A stretch of 64,000 bases of DNA from Ogataea parapolymorpha DL-1 (lineage: Eukaryota > Ascomycota > Pichiomycetes > Pichiales > Pichiaceae), in the NCBI RefSeq assembly GCF_000187245.1, contig NC_027864.1, forward strand, positions 806,001 to 870,000. Reading direction: 5' to 3'. A program made the position numbers and the translations under genes. Shown here in pieces: positions 25,334 through 35,680 of the stretch (position 1 is the first letter of the stretch; the number at the start of each line of letters is the position of its first letter). The notes beneath the pieces were generated by a model. That model saw only the letters and a list, made by a program, of their open reading frames with translations, had not been told where the DNA came from and did not search any database.

Positions 25334-26908
25334 TTAACCTGATTCGTAATTTGCATAGTCGAACGAGTGTAGAAACAACATCTCGTTGGTGATGTGCGGG
25401 TGGTCTGGAATTTCTGGCAGCTCTGCAGGCTCATCGTTGCGGTACTTGTTTTCCACGTATTCGTGGATAAGATCGGCGTCGTTCAGCATGATTTCGTCCT
25501 CGCGACAGCTCAAATAATGTAGCAGCCAATTTTCCTGTTTGACGGACTCCTCATGATCTTTTCTCTCTAACAACGCCGTCTCCAATTCCAGCAGCTGCTC
25601 GCTCACAACTTCGTCTGGCTCAGCCACGGCCGATTTTTGCGATAGCTGGCTCACCGGAGTCGGGTTCAAAACGGCGCTCTCGAACGGCAGCGCGCCGTCC
25701 ATCACCTGCTCGATCTCGTCTCCTTCGATGTCGAAAATAGACGTCTTTTCCTTTTCCCGGACCTCCTCCAAGCCGTTTATCTCGTACGGAACCAGCTTAT
25801 TTAGTCTCTGACGTCCGCTTGGCATTTGTCGCCCAAAATCCAGCCCCAATCTCCAGCCAATGTTCGACCAGTAATCTTTTAATTTAATTGGTCTGCGCAC
25901 CTTCATTTGGGCCAGAGCGCGATGCACGTCGCTCTGCGTGATCTCAAACTCGTCGTGAGCCTCTATTTTGTCCTCCAGAACAGTCAGCACCACTTCATAG
26001 GCCATGTTCTGCGCAATATGACGCAAAATGTACTTCGTTTCTTCGTCCAAAACCATCGGCTTGGACAGCTTGCGTTTGAGCCCGGTAGCAGCATCCAGGA
26101 GCTGATTATTCGCATACAGAGCATTTGCCATGTCAGTCATGCGCTCGTAGTCCAGCAGATCTTGCTCGTTCAAGCCCGGATGCGTCTTTTTGAACCGGAA
26201 ATTTGTGTCCGAGTCTCGCATGTTGGCCACCGACTTGAGGAGAAACGCCTGCGACTCCTCCATCTCAATGAACTCGCTGCTCATCTCGTAACTCGCGGGG
26301 ATCTCGTCATATGACACCAGTTTCAGCAATCGTCGCTTGTGTCGCTTGTACTGCTGTAGTTCGCGTTTTAGCAGCTTGTAATAGTCCAAAATATCTGCAA
26401 TTGATTTCGATGGTAGCTTTTCCTGAATGATGTCGGCTCTGTGGATGGAATAGCGCGCCAGGAGCTCGAAAAACGTGTCTTTGTCGTCCGCCGACCAGTA
26501 CGTGCCCGCTTCATTGACTTCATTCTTGCGTCGGTATCTGAAACCCGCGCTCGACACGTAAGTCCCCACCAGGTTGGATCGTCCAAACGGACTCGTATAC
26601 GAAAGAAACCTGCGCTTCTCGGCCTGGAAAAATCGCAAGTAGTTGACGTTTCCCTGGAACAGCCTCGGCTTGTTTTCCAGCCGGTAGTATGAAAGCTTGG
26701 CCGGCTCCTGAATGATTTCGCTCGCGTCCTGGAAATCTGTGCTAGACAAGTCTGAGGAATCTGAGCTTTCGTCGATCGACGAGATCGACGCGTCCGACTC
26801 GGGCTCGCTAGAGCTCAGCTCAATGTTCTGTGTCTCGTCCTCGATTGAGCTCTGTGAGTCCTCATCGCTGGAATTTCCCAGATAAATATCAGGAATGCCA
26901 TTTTCCAT
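25334..26908 (-). CDS. RRN5: RNA polymerase I upstream activating factor subunit Rrn5
   Basis: 524 residues from the ATG at 26908 (an in-frame GTG precedes it). An acidic Ser-rich N terminus is followed by a SANT-like region with GTYWSADDKDTFFELLARYSIHRADIIQEKLPSKSIADILDYYKLLKRELQ and then PASYEMSSEFIEMEESQAF, which match S. cerevisiae Rrn5 residue by residue in pattern (YSIHR, SxxxILxYYxLL, YEMSxEW). It is longer than the 363-residue yeast protein. UAF binds the rDNA promoter. It is divergent from SLS1 over 74 bp. Confidence 0.88.
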   Translation of the reverse strand: MENGIPDIYLGNSSDEDSQSSIEDETQNIELSSSEPESDASISSIDESSDSSDLSSTDFQDASEIIQEPAKLSYYRLENKPRLFQGNVNYLRFFQAEKRRFLSYTSPFGRSNLVGTYVSSAGFRYRRKNEVNEAGTYWSADDKDTFFELLARYSIHRADIIQEKLPSKSIADILDYYKLLKRELQQYKRHKRRLLKLVSYDEIPASYEMSSEFIEMEESQAFLLKSVANMRDSDTNFRFKKTHPGLNEQDLLDYERMTDMANALYANNQLLDAATGLKRKLSKPMVLDEETKYILRHIAQNMAYEVVLTVLEDKIEAHDEFEITQSDVHRALAQMKVRRPIKLKDYWSNIGWRLGLDFGRQMPSGRQRLNKLVPYEINGLEEVREKEKTSIFDIEGDEIEQVMDGALPFESAVLNPTPVSQLSQKSAVAEPDEVVSEQLLELETALLERKDHEESVKQENWLLHYLSCREDEIMLNDADLIHEYVENKYRNDEPAELPEIPDHPHITNEMLFLHSFDYANYESG

Positions 26909-26982
26909 GGCCTCCACGTTCTAAAATCTCTGATCTGAATAAAATCAAATTTATTTTTTTCTTTAATTTTTTATTATTTTTC

Positions 26983-29118
26983 ATGTTAAGACACTGTATC
27001 CCGAGAACAGTGCTCTGCCGGCCGCGGCTGCTCTTTGTCAGATATTTTTCTGAGCGAGTAGACGAGGCAGATATAGTGAACAGTGATGAAGCCTCGCCGC
27101 ATGCCTTCGACGAGCCGCTACCGTGGGAAAAGCTGCCCGAAGAGGAACATATTATACTCAAGCCCACGGCCCAGAAAAAATCGAAACTCACAAACATCAA
27201 GGAGACGCTGGAGAGCGGCAGGTCCGGCCGCTCCGAGCGGTCAAAAAAACGGCTCGACATGATTGAGTTCGAGAAGGGATTGAAAAATCTTATGGTCTTT
27301 AAGATCCCGTCCACAGACAACCAGCTGTTTAAAGACCTGGACAATTTGCAGCCGCGGAACAGCACGATCTCGGCCAAATCTCACGCAGAGCTGGAAACAA
27401 AGCTGGTCAAGGGCTACCAAAAAGCACAGCTTTTAGAGTACATTGGCTACAAGCACGTTTCTCCTCCCGCTGCCAAGTCCACCAAGAAGAAGCTTGCCCA
27501 GTATATAATCCAAAAATGCTGGGACGTGGCCATTTCCGAGGACTCGCCCGTAGAGGTGCTCAAGCAAGCGGAAATTACGCTACAGAGCAAGAAAGAAGCG
27601 TTTTTGCTGCTTTCGCACTCTGGCTACCTCATGCAGTCATGGACCAGACTTGGCGCCCGGCTCGAGCTCAATCGCGGTCTTTCACGTCTCACAGTGCGCG
27701 GCAACCAGGCGCTTGTGAACTTTGTCCAGGCATCGTGGAACTATCTGCTGAATCACGTGAGCACGTCCGTGGCCCATCTCAACGAACTGGCCTCGTTCTA
27801 CACTGACAAACTGCACCGACACATGCCAATTGCGGAGCTCCAGAAACTCAGCAACGTGTACTTTGAGGAAATCAACAAGCAAGACAAGCTGTTCCAGCTC
27901 AGCACATTCAATCCTGCCAATTTGCAGCTGGCCAAGTCGCTGTTATTGGCAGCTACAGACTTTTCTGCCACCTCTCACAAACACATAGACGTTTCCGGCG
28001 CCTCCACGGAACACAGAAAACTGTACCAGGACTCTTCGTTGCCATGGTGGGCTGCTGGCCCGCTGTATCGGTACGAATTGCCGCAAAAACGGGTCCAAGA
28101 GTCGTCTTTTGAACAGAACTTTGACCCCGAGTCGCTGGCCAAAGAAGTCGATCAGCTGCGGTCTGAGGTGGCCGAGGCGGCCGAGAAGTTTCAGTACAAC
28201 TTCCTGGACCAGAAACAGGAGACAAAGCCATTTTCTCCGGCCGAGATTTCTGTCCCCGACTCGTCTGCTCCGTGGTTGGCCAAGAGCCGGGAAATCTATT
28301 CCAAACTGACTCCGGAGGTGCAAAGAGACGAATCATGGCTTCCCAGAACATTCAACGCGACATTCGGCAAGCTGCTGTTCAACGAAAACGCCGCCAGCGC
28401 CGGCCTTTTCCACGCCAACCTGCCCCAGATCAATAAAAAAATCGGCATGCTCAACTTGTACGACAAAAACGCACGCTTTTTCGGTTTCGCCGGAGGCATC
28501 AAAAACAACTTCGAGCACTCGCTACAGGTCAAGCTGGTGCCTGACGCGTACGGAAAATTCGATAATTTCATCACGCTGCCCAACGTCGAGATATGGTTCC
28601 AGATCTCAAAAAATAAGGTCGACCTGTCATCCTGCAGCATCTACGTGAACGAAAACGAAGTTAATTGTGCATTGGCGCTCCCTGAGCTTCACAACGACGT
28701 CATGTTCCAGTCCACGTGCAACTCGGTCCTCCTGGACGGCTCCAACCCCTACGACCCGGGCCTGCCGTCCCAGAGACCGCTGCAAAACGTGATCAACTCG
28801 CTCTCCTCAAACATGCTGGATATGTCAGACACCAGCGCTCTCAACCAGCTGGTCAATACCCTGGTGTCGCGCAAGATCCCGATCCGGCTCGCCAAGGACC
28901 AGGAGCCGGCCAATTACCTCGTCACGGCTATCAACAGACGCAGGTCGATCGAGCTGGACTTCGACGGCTGCCACCTCATGTACGACGTGGTTTCGAACGG
29001 AAAAAACGAGCGATTCGAGGCATCGCTGCTGGCACCCGAAACAGAACCGGAAATGGACGCGGCTAGCTTCGAAAGGTTCGCCAAGACCGTCAACCGGTTC
29101 CTACTCTACATCCAATAG
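26983..29118 (+). CDS. SLS1: Mitochondrial Sls1-type membrane protein
   Basis: 711 residues from the ATG at 26983; an upstream open frame overlaps RRN5 and lacks family sequence. The N terminus MLRHCIPRTVLCRPRLLFVRYFSE is a mitochondrial presequence. The segment AKSHAELETKLVKGYQKAQLLEYI, then KKKLAQYIIQKCW and SGYLMQSWTRLGARLELNRGLSRLTVRGNQALVNFV, matches the Sls1 family, which couples Nam1/RNA polymerase to translation of mitochondrially encoded respiratory subunits on the inner membrane. Confidence 0.85.
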   Translation: MLRHCIPRTVLCRPRLLFVRYFSERVDEADIVNSDEASPHAFDEPLPWEKLPEEEHIILKPTAQKKSKLTNIKETLESGRSGRSERSKKRLDMIEFEKGLKNLMVFKIPSTDNQLFKDLDNLQPRNSTISAKSHAELETKLVKGYQKAQLLEYIGYKHVSPPAAKSTKKKLAQYIIQKCWDVAISEDSPVEVLKQAEITLQSKKEAFLLLSHSGYLMQSWTRLGARLELNRGLSRLTVRGNQALVNFVQASWNYLLNHVSTSVAHLNELASFYTDKLHRHMPIAELQKLSNVYFEEINKQDKLFQLSTFNPANLQLAKSLLLAATDFSATSHKHIDVSGASTEHRKLYQDSSLPWWAAGPLYRYELPQKRVQESSFEQNFDPESLAKEVDQLRSEVAEAAEKFQYNFLDQKQETKPFSPAEISVPDSSAPWLAKSREIYSKLTPEVQRDESWLPRTFNATFGKLLFNENAASAGLFHANLPQINKKIGMLNLYDKNARFFGFAGGIKNNFEHSLQVKLVPDAYGKFDNFITLPNVEIWFQISKNKVDLSSCSIYVNENEVNCALALPELHNDVMFQSTCNSVLLDGSNPYDPGLPSQRPLQNVINSLSSNMLDMSDTSALNQLVNTLVSRKIPIRLAKDQEPANYLVTAINRRRSIELDFDGCHLMYDVVSNGKNERFEASLLAPETEPEMDAASFERFAKTVNRFLLYIQ

Positions 29119-29261
29119 ACCCCTGTATATACGTACTGGAAAATTCCAGCCCGGGAGGGACAAAACGTTACCCGGCCGTTTCACCCGCGGTGGCCTGGCC
29201 ACGGGTGCAAAATTTTAGCGAGGCAAATTGCATTGCTTTCTTCATCTATCTATTAACTAAA

Positions 29262-29814
29262 ATGGTCAAGACTTTCTTCGACGTTGCTGCTGACGGTATG
29301 TACCATAGCAATTGAGCTTCCAAGCGGGTGTTTCGCCGCCATTGAACATTCTAACCGCCTAGGCAAACCACTAGGAAAAATCGTGTTCTCCTTGTACGAT
29401 GACGTTCCAAAGACCGCCGAAAACTTCAGAGCCTTGTGCACTGGAGAGAAGGGCTTTGGCTACAAGGGCTCCATCTTCCACAGAGTCATTCCAGACTTCA
29501 TGTTGCAAGGTGGAGACTTCACCAACTTCAACGGAACCGGTGGCAAGAGCATCTACGGCTCCAAGTTCCCAGACGAGAACTTCAACCACAAGCACTCGAA
29601 GCCGGGTCTGCTTTCGATGGCCAATGCCGGTCCAAACACCAACGGCTCCCAGTTCTTCATCACGACTGTTCCATGCTCGTGGTTGGACGGCAAGCACGTT
29701 GTTTTTGGCGAGGTTGTCGAGGGCTACGATGTTGTCAAGGCCATTGAGAAGCTCGGCTCTGGATCCGGCGCCACCCGTGCCAAGATCGAGATCACCGACT
29801 CTGGTGAGCTGTAA
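29262..29814 (+). CDS. CPR1: Cyclophilin A (peptidyl-prolyl isomerase), spliced
   Basis: Exon 1 29262-29295, exon 2 29363-29814, giving 161 residues. The join yields [33 protein letters not shown], exactly the family start. The 67-nt intron starts GTATGT, has TTCTAAC and ends GCCTAG. Active-site and cyclosporin-binding residues are present: [53 protein letters not shown]. It is a cytosolic/nuclear prolyl isomerase. Codon use is strongly biased (AAG, GGT/GGC, TCC), as expected for an abundant protein. Confidence 0.97.
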
Positions 29815-29954
29815 GTAATGAGTGATTAAATGATGGTCCTTGATATCTTTGTAGTATTCGACGCGTCGATCGGCGTGTCGGCCTGCATTCGGGCTTTAGG
29901 TGCGTCTTTTCGTGCCGAACAGCAATACTTTGCCTCTTATACTTTGGCCGCCGC

Positions 29955-30983
29955 ATGTCCTCGTACTCTTTATACGACATCCGACAGAAGACAAGAAAGC
30001 TCCAGAATGGTATGTTTGGCAATTCCTCCAATATTCTAACCGCAGCTTTTTCCGGCTACTCCAACCTGGAAATACTGATCCGGGAGGCCACCAACACGGA
30101 TCCTTGGGGCCCCACATCCAAGCAGAAAAAACAGCTTTGCTCGTGGATCCTCAACTACGCCAATCCCGAGTATGTTTCCGACCACATTGCGGGCTCCCAG
30201 ACGGCCGAGTCTGGCCAGAGCATCTCCAAAAAAGCCATTGATTTTATAGTCCACCGGATCCAGGAGTACTCCGGACTGAGCCGGGGGGCGCAGGGCATCT
30301 TCAACTCGCTCAAGAAGACGCTTGTAACGCGCGGGTACGAGTTTGTCATTATTTCCAAGTGCCTGCAGCTGCTAGAGCATCTTTTGCTGTACTGCTACCA
30401 GGAGGATGACGGTGTCAAACTTTTCGACATTGTTGACGATATTCGCATAGATCTCGATCCTGTGGTGCAATTGGAGCACTATCAGGTGACGCTCAGCTAC
30501 GACGGGCTGGACTTGAATCACGAGAAGCAGATCAAGGAGATGGCACGGCACGTGGTGGAGCTGGCCACGGACGAGGCGAAATTGGCTGCTGAGCGCGAGA
30601 AGTTCCAGCCCAGTAAGAAGACGCGGCATAACTCGGGCACTCTGTTCTACGATGAGGACCAGTTCGACGTGGGTCGCTCGGACGCGCTGCGGCTCGAGGA
30701 GGACCAGGACCCGTTTGCCAGATCGCGGATTTCGACGCTGTCCAGCAACGTAGCACGGTATCTGCCGGGGTCGCCGGGCCACCGCAAGTCGCGGTCGTCG
30801 GGGGGAATCAGTCTAGCGTCGCAAAATTACACGCATTCGAGCTACCATGACGATTTTAACGAAACTCACGAGCATAACGAGAATGACGAGAATGATGATG
30901 TTCCGCGCGAAATGAGGCAGGAGCAGACCCAGAACGAGCACCCGGATCCAAGCCAGAACCTCCTGATCGATTTAAATAGTTGA
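29955..30983 (+). CDS. ENTH-domain (Ent3/Ent5-type) endosomal clathrin adaptor, spliced
   Basis: Exon 1 29955-30009 and exon 2 30046-30983, giving 330 residues. The 36-nt intron (GTATGT...TTCTAACCGCAG) has no stop and is a multiple of three, so an unspliced read is also open and would insert 12 residues in the ENTH fold. Spliced, the start reads MSSYSLYDIRQKTRKLQNAF SGYSNLEILIREATNTDPWGP, the expected ENTH beginning. Unusual loops (NPEYVSDHIAGSQTAESGQS, DLNHEKQIKEMARHVVEL) suggest Ent5 rather than plasma-membrane Ent1/2. The C terminus NLLIDLNS resembles the LIDL clathrin box. Role inferred: trans-Golgi/endosome traffic. Confidence 0.82.
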   Translation: MSSYSLYDIRQKTRKLQNGMFGNSSNILTAAFSGYSNLEILIREATNTDPWGPTSKQKKQLCSWILNYANPEYVSDHIAGSQTAESGQSISKKAIDFIVHRIQEYSGLSRGAQGIFNSLKKTLVTRGYEFVIISKCLQLLEHLLLYCYQEDDGVKLFDIVDDIRIDLDPVVQLEHYQVTLSYDGLDLNHEKQIKEMARHVVELATDEAKLAAEREKFQPSKKTRHNSGTLFYDEDQFDVGRSDALRLEEDQDPFARSRISTLSSNVARYLPGSPGHRKSRSSGGISLASQNYTHSSYHDDFNETHEHNENDENDDVPREMRQEQTQNEHPDPSQNLLIDLNS

Positions 30984-31003
30984 GTATCTATTATCATTAT
31001 GCA

Positions 31004-32200
31004 TTAGGCTGTAAAAAGACTCGACTCGACCGTCGCGTCGTCGTCCACAGGGGTCGACTCGCCGCTGGACGTGGCGTCATCCAGCTCCACTGCGTCGTCC
31101 ATGCTGAGGCGCAACTCATAGTTGAGTGGGTCGTTCTGCAGCGTGTCCTCGTACTCGAGTCGGTAGTAATTAAAGCGGCAGAAACAATCGGCTTTTTTCA
31201 ACGGCAGCCACTGGTATTTGGCAACGAAAAAGAACGTCACTGCCAGAACAGAGCCGGCAGTGAGATCAAAAAAGTAGTGATGGGTCAGGTACATCGTGGA
31301 CCACCAGAGCCAGCACACGTAGCACGCAAAGTACGGAGAGTACTTGGGGAACAGGTATGAAAGCCACAATGCATTCATCGTGGAAATGCCGGAGTGCAAA
31401 GAAGGAAACGCTCCAAAAATGACCGGGGCGTTGCTGAAATTCGTCGTGTACAGATCCACCCCAAAATAGCCGTCCATACGGCCCAGACCTCCGGGACTGC
31501 CCTTCATGGCGTAATTAGCCGGCTGCAGTCCGTACAGGTTCTTGTACCACGGAGGAGCGGCTGGGAATATCTGCTGGATCGCCACGCCCACAAGGTTCAT
31601 GTAGCCAAACGACCATCCGAACGAGCGCAGGGCGGTTGGCGGGCCAAAAAGCCAGACCAGGGCGGCCACAATAAAGGGGCCTGCAAAATGCACTATTCCG
31701 TACGGAAACCAAGCGACAAAGTCCAGAGGCTTAGATGTGTACGACGCCAGCACGTCCGAAAGGTCATCGCCGTATAGAATCGTCTCCATCGAGGGCAGGA
31801 TTTTCACACTGATGGGTGGTTTCCAGCTGGTTGGGATTTTTCCTGCCGAGAAGAACAAAAACACCCAAGCAAGGATCGGAAGACCAAACAGGAAGAACTG
31901 CGACAGTAGTGGGACGGTTATTAGGAGGCCAAGTCCAAGGGCCAGCAGAAGCTTGAGCAAAAAGGAAATTGGAAGCACATAGAGCACAAACAAGAACACA
32001 GAGCCGAGGATGCTGAGATTAATGACGGCGGTTCTGGAGAGATTTCTAAAATGTTTCAGTGTGGGTTTGATGTCATGGTTAAGCTCTACCAGCATGTTGT
32101 TCTGCTTCTTAGCGGCCAAAAATTCGGCATAGAGTCGTAATATCAGTTTTATGGGATTGTACCCGATCTTCGTTGCCGGGAACGAAGAGATTGAACTCAT
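31004..32200 (-). CDS. AUR1: Inositol phosphorylceramide synthase catalytic subunit
   Basis: 398 residues with about six membrane spans. Family segments: LSDVLASYTSKPLDFVAWFPYGIVHFAGPF, NLVGVAIQQIFPAAPPWYKNLYGL, the catalytic lipid-phosphatase-like motifs FGAFPSLHSGIS and THHYFFDLTAGSVLA (His and Asp). It transfers phosphoinositol from phosphatidylinositol to ceramide in the Golgi and is the target of aureobasidin A. The acidic tail (SMDDAVELDDATSSGEST) is cytosolic. It converges on the ENTH gene with 20 bp between stops and shares 239 bp with the divergent VPS70. Confidence 0.96.
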   Translation of the reverse strand: MSSISSFPATKIGYNPIKLILRLYAEFLAAKKQNNMLVELNHDIKPTLKHFRNLSRTAVINLSILGSVFLFVLYVLPISFLLKLLLALGLGLLITVPLLSQFFLFGLPILAWVFLFFSAGKIPTSWKPPISVKILPSMETILYGDDLSDVLASYTSKPLDFVAWFPYGIVHFAGPFIVAALVWLFGPPTALRSFGWSFGYMNLVGVAIQQIFPAAPPWYKNLYGLQPANYAMKGSPGGLGRMDGYFGVDLYTTNFSNAPVIFGAFPSLHSGISTMNALWLSYLFPKYSPYFACYVCWLWWSTMYLTHHYFFDLTAGSVLAVTFFFVAKYQWLPLKKADCFCRFNYYRLEYEDTLQNDPLNYELRLSMDDAVELDDATSSGESTPVDDDATVESSLFTA

Positions 32201-32439
32201 GCTATTGGAAAATTAAATAGATGTGTTCAAATAATGCAGATTATTCACAGCTGGCTTGCCTGCAAAGGCTAAGTTTATAGAAATGCCAAACCCGGTGGAA
32301 CAGAATTGTCTGTTACAAAATACAGAATTGTGTGTTTTTTGTTTTTTTTTAATTGACGTCGGATGATATATGTTCGTCGCGTCGGTAGCAACATTTTTGG
32401 CTAGCTGCATCAATTTGTATTATCTCTTCCTTGTACAAC

Positions 32440-34710
32440 ATGACGGATAAGAAAGAATTGAAGGAAAAAGAGCTATTTCTGGATTCTGAAGCAGGTCTTC
32501 AGACCCCAGAGGATCTTCAAAAGCCAGGTAGAGCTCATCAATTGCTCCGCAACCCTATTATGATTATTCTGCAGATACTTATCTTAGGACTGTTCTGTCG
32601 GCTCACCCTGGAACAGGTTCACCACTCTGCTCAACCAGATCCCGTTCACAAGACTTTTGTGGGCTACCTTGGCTCGCTGGAAGAGAATTATGCTGGCACA
32701 TGGTTAAAAGAGTACTCGAATGAGACACAATTCCCAGGCACGGAGGCAAACATCAAGCTAGCCAATTGGACAAGAGACAAATTCCTCGAGTTCGGTCTGG
32801 AGGCGGAAACTGACCTCTACACTACCTATATAAGCTATCCCGTGTCTCAATCGCTGGATCTTTTGAGTGCCGGCAACGGTTCTGTTGTGTTCAAGGCTGC
32901 TCTTCAGGAAGACATTTTGGAAGAAGACCCAACCTCCTTGAAAAGCGTGCCTGCCTTTTTGGGCTACGCGGCCTCTGGCGATGTTGTGGGGGAGTACATT
33001 TACTGCAATTACGGCACTAAAGAGGATTTCGACACATTGGCCGAACTAGGAGTGAACGCAACAGATAAGATAGCGGTGATTAGATACGGCAAAATTTTCA
33101 GAGGCCTGAAGGTCAAGTTTGCGCAGGATTTCGGTTTCAAGGCCGCCCTGCTGTTTACAGATCCTAAAGATGATGGAGAAGTGACCGAGGCAAACGGCTA
33201 CAAGGCCTACCCTGAAGGAATTGCCAGAAACCCAAGCGCCATCCAGCGCGGCTCTTCACAGTTTCTTTCTGTGTTTCCAGGAGATCCCACCACGCCCGGC
33301 TATGCCATCAAACCGGGAGAAAATAAGACTAGGTCGAGTCCTCATTTGACGACACCAAGAATCCCGGCCATTCCTGTTTCCTACAGAGACATCATTCCCA
33401 TTTTGCAGAAACTTTCTGGACACGGTCCTAAGGTCGAGTCCTGGCCTGCAGGACTTGTTCCTGACTACGATTACGCATCTATTGGACCAAATCCAAGCTA
33501 CAAGCTGCACTTGACAAACGAGCAGGACTTCAACATCACTAATCTCCACAATGTCTATGGCAAGATCGAAGGACACAAAAAAGACGAGGTGATCATCATC
33601 GGCAACCACCGCGACTCCTGGACCCCTGGTGCCGGAGATCCTCACACAGGCTCTGCTGTGCTGCTTGAAATTGCCAGAGCTTTAGGCAATTTGCAAAAGA
33701 CCGGCTGGAAGCCGCAAAGAACCATCATGCTGGCGTCCTGGGACGGTGAGGAGTACGGACTGCTTGGATCCACCGAATTTGGCGAATACAACGCTCACGA
33801 TCTTTCTAAAAAGACAGTTGCTTACTTCAACATGGACGTTTCGGCTATCGGTAACATTCTGCAACTCGGAGCCTCGCCTATGTTGTACGAAGTGCTGAGA
33901 TCAACGGCAGATCTTCTGGAATATCCTGGCACAGACAGGACACTGTACGATCATTTCAAGGAGAACACAAACGACACTATCAAGTCTCTTGGATCGGGCT
34001 CCGACTACACAGTGTTCTTGGACCATCTGGGAATTCCGTCGGTGGACCTGGGTTTCACGAGCAACCGCACCGGTCCTGTTTATCACTACCATTCCGTCTA
34101 TGATTCTTACCACTGGATAGAGACTCTAGCGGATCCTGGCTTTGTTCTGCATAACCTCATGGCAAAGTACGTCGGTCTGTCGGTTTTGAAACTCAGTGAG
34201 ACCAAAGTGTACCAAATGAAGGCCTCGGACTATGCTGCCGAAATCCAGCGGCTTTACGAGAAAGTGGAAGTTCCTAAAAATTGGCTGAGTCGAAACATAG
34301 GACATTGTTCGAAGGGCGGGAAGCTGGACGACCTGCTTTCGGACACCGAGCAAAACATTGTTTCTTTGAAAGACGCTGCCGCCTCCTTTGATGAGGAAGC
34401 AGTGGAGTTGCAAACAAAGTACGACAACTGGGACAGTCTGTCGTGGTGGGAGAAGATTGCATTGCAATGGAAGATCGTCAAGACGAACCATAAGCTGAAG
34501 TACTTTGAGCGCAAGTTCCTGAATCCCGATGGCTTGAAGGACAGACCATGGTTCAAACATATTATCTACGTAAGCGGACGCTACACGGGCTATGCGGGCC
34601 AGCAACTGCCTGGACTGGTGGAGCCGATTGAGGACAATGACTTCGAAACTTTTGTGCGCGGCCTCACATTTTTCAACAATGTGGTCAACAACTTGGCTAC
34701 ACGTATTTAA
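32440..34710 (+). CDS. VPS70: M28 family membrane metallopeptidase, Vps70-type
   Basis: 756 residues from the ATG at 32440 (preceded by an in-frame TTG). It is a type II membrane protein: TM at about 37-58 (LLRNPIMIILQILILGLFCRL), PA domain (FLGYAASGDVVGEYIYCNYG), peptidase M28 (VIIIGNHRDSWTPGAGDPHTGSAVLLE, ASWDGEEYGLLGSTE, NMDVS, YHYHSVYDSYHW) and a transferrin-receptor-like helical dimerisation domain. All five zinc ligands look present, so it should be active. Vps70 affects vacuolar sorting; the glutamate carboxypeptidase relatives cleave small acidic peptides. N-glycosylation sites are frequent. Confidence 0.85.
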   Translation: MTDKKELKEKELFLDSEAGLQTPEDLQKPGRAHQLLRNPIMIILQILILGLFCRLTLEQVHHSAQPDPVHKTFVGYLGSLEENYAGTWLKEYSNETQFPGTEANIKLANWTRDKFLEFGLEAETDLYTTYISYPVSQSLDLLSAGNGSVVFKAALQEDILEEDPTSLKSVPAFLGYAASGDVVGEYIYCNYGTKEDFDTLAELGVNATDKIAVIRYGKIFRGLKVKFAQDFGFKAALLFTDPKDDGEVTEANGYKAYPEGIARNPSAIQRGSSQFLSVFPGDPTTPGYAIKPGENKTRSSPHLTTPRIPAIPVSYRDIIPILQKLSGHGPKVESWPAGLVPDYDYASIGPNPSYKLHLTNEQDFNITNLHNVYGKIEGHKKDEVIIIGNHRDSWTPGAGDPHTGSAVLLEIARALGNLQKTGWKPQRTIMLASWDGEEYGLLGSTEFGEYNAHDLSKKTVAYFNMDVSAIGNILQLGASPMLYEVLRSTADLLEYPGTDRTLYDHFKENTNDTIKSLGSGSDYTVFLDHLGIPSVDLGFTSNRTGPVYHYHSVYDSYHWIETLADPGFVLHNLMAKYVGLSVLKLSETKVYQMKASDYAAEIQRLYEKVEVPKNWLSRNIGHCSKGGKLDDLLSDTEQNIVSLKDAAASFDEEAVELQTKYDNWDSLSWWEKIALQWKIVKTNHKLKYFERKFLNPDGLKDRPWFKHIIYVSGRYTGYAGQQLPGLVEPIEDNDFETFVRGLTFFNNVVNNLATRI

Positions 34711-34768
34711 ATTCAAAAAAAGTCAATGTCTCATTATTACAATCGAGTTAATCATTACGGTTAACGTT

Positions 34769-35680
34769 TCAAAATCCCACACTGACCCGTCGGTCAGTCT
34801 CACTTCCCTTGATTTTGCGCTCCTTCATAATATCCTTGGCTTTTTCCTCGCCATATTTCTTGCACAGCTTGGCGTAGAAGAGTCCGCACGCGTTACAAAG
34901 CGTGCGCTCTCCCTCGGGCCCGCGTCTCCATTCGGGCGTTTCTTTGGACTGACAATGTAGACACTCGTTGGTCACCATTTCAGCAAGATTCCCGTTGTCG
35001 GCGTTGGCCTCGAGCACCAACTGTGCAGTGATGTTATTTGTCCCTGTTGGAGATTTTTTCATTTTGAGTTTGCGAACAGAAAAAGAACTAGGCGAGACCG
35101 GCGGCGTGGTGAGTCGGTCGTCCGTTGGAAACGAAGAAGTACGGTGGTGTGCTTGTGAAGGAGACACCTCGATCATCGACGAAAGTGTCCGTGCGGCCTG
35201 TTCTTCCATATTCTGGTATCTTGACGGGTTGAGAAGAAGTGGCATCGGGGCGCCGCCCGAGCCCACGGGAACTGTCGGCTGGAATGTGTATTGCATCGAC
35301 GAGCTCCGGGAATGTGGGTGTTGCGCAGGAGGAGCCCGTGCAGCCTCCTCGTCACGGGTTCTCATCCACGAATGATAAATAGAGTGCAGGAGATCTGCCT
35401 GCTGGGCTCCGCTCTCGAGCAGTTCGCGCGGCACATGCGCGATACTTTTCGAACTCTCGAGGATCTGCTGGATTTCCATGCTGATTTTCGTGAGCTTGCC
35501 CAGCTCTCTTTCCAAACTGAAGTCCGCCGGCCCGTATCCGACTGGCGGAGCCATATATACCCCTTCGGTCATGCTCTGGCTTCTAGGAGCAATCGAGCTG
35601 CCCTCTAATGTGGGGAAAAGGTCCTTTATCGAGGGAAGCTCCCGACTGCCGGCTTCCGGTTTCAAGGTCGCCCCGTTCAT
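34769..35680 (-). CDS. GATA-type zinc-finger transcription factor
   Basis: 303 residues. One finger of CX2CX18CX2C type near the C terminus: [33 protein letters not shown], followed by a basic stretch ([20 protein letters not shown]). Upstream is a Ser/Pro-rich region ([21 protein letters not shown]) and a helical section ([28 protein letters not shown]). The 18-residue loop is the type in Gat2-like and white-collar-like factors; no LOV/PAS domain is present, and I cannot pick a single orthologue. The upstream region is the longest in the window. Confidence 0.85.
   Translation of the reverse strand: MNGATLKPEAGSRELPSIKDLFPTLEGSSIAPRSQSMTEGVYMAPPVGYGPADFSLERELGKLTKISMEIQQILESSKSIAHVPRELLESGAQQADLLHSIYHSWMRTRDEEAARAPPAQHPHSRSSSMQYTFQPTVPVGSGGAPMPLLLNPSRYQNMEEQAARTLSSMIEVSPSQAHHRTSSFPTDDRLTTPPVSPSSFSVRKLKMKKSPTGTNNITAQLVLEANADNGNLAEMVTNECLHCQSKETPEWRRGPEGERTLCNACGLFYAKLCKKYGEEKAKDIMKERKIKGSETDRRVSVGF

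Noticed and set aside
26830..26982. A longer SLS1 start inside the RRN5 gene
   Set aside because: The open frame begins within RRN5 coding DNA and the mitochondrial presequence begins at 26983.
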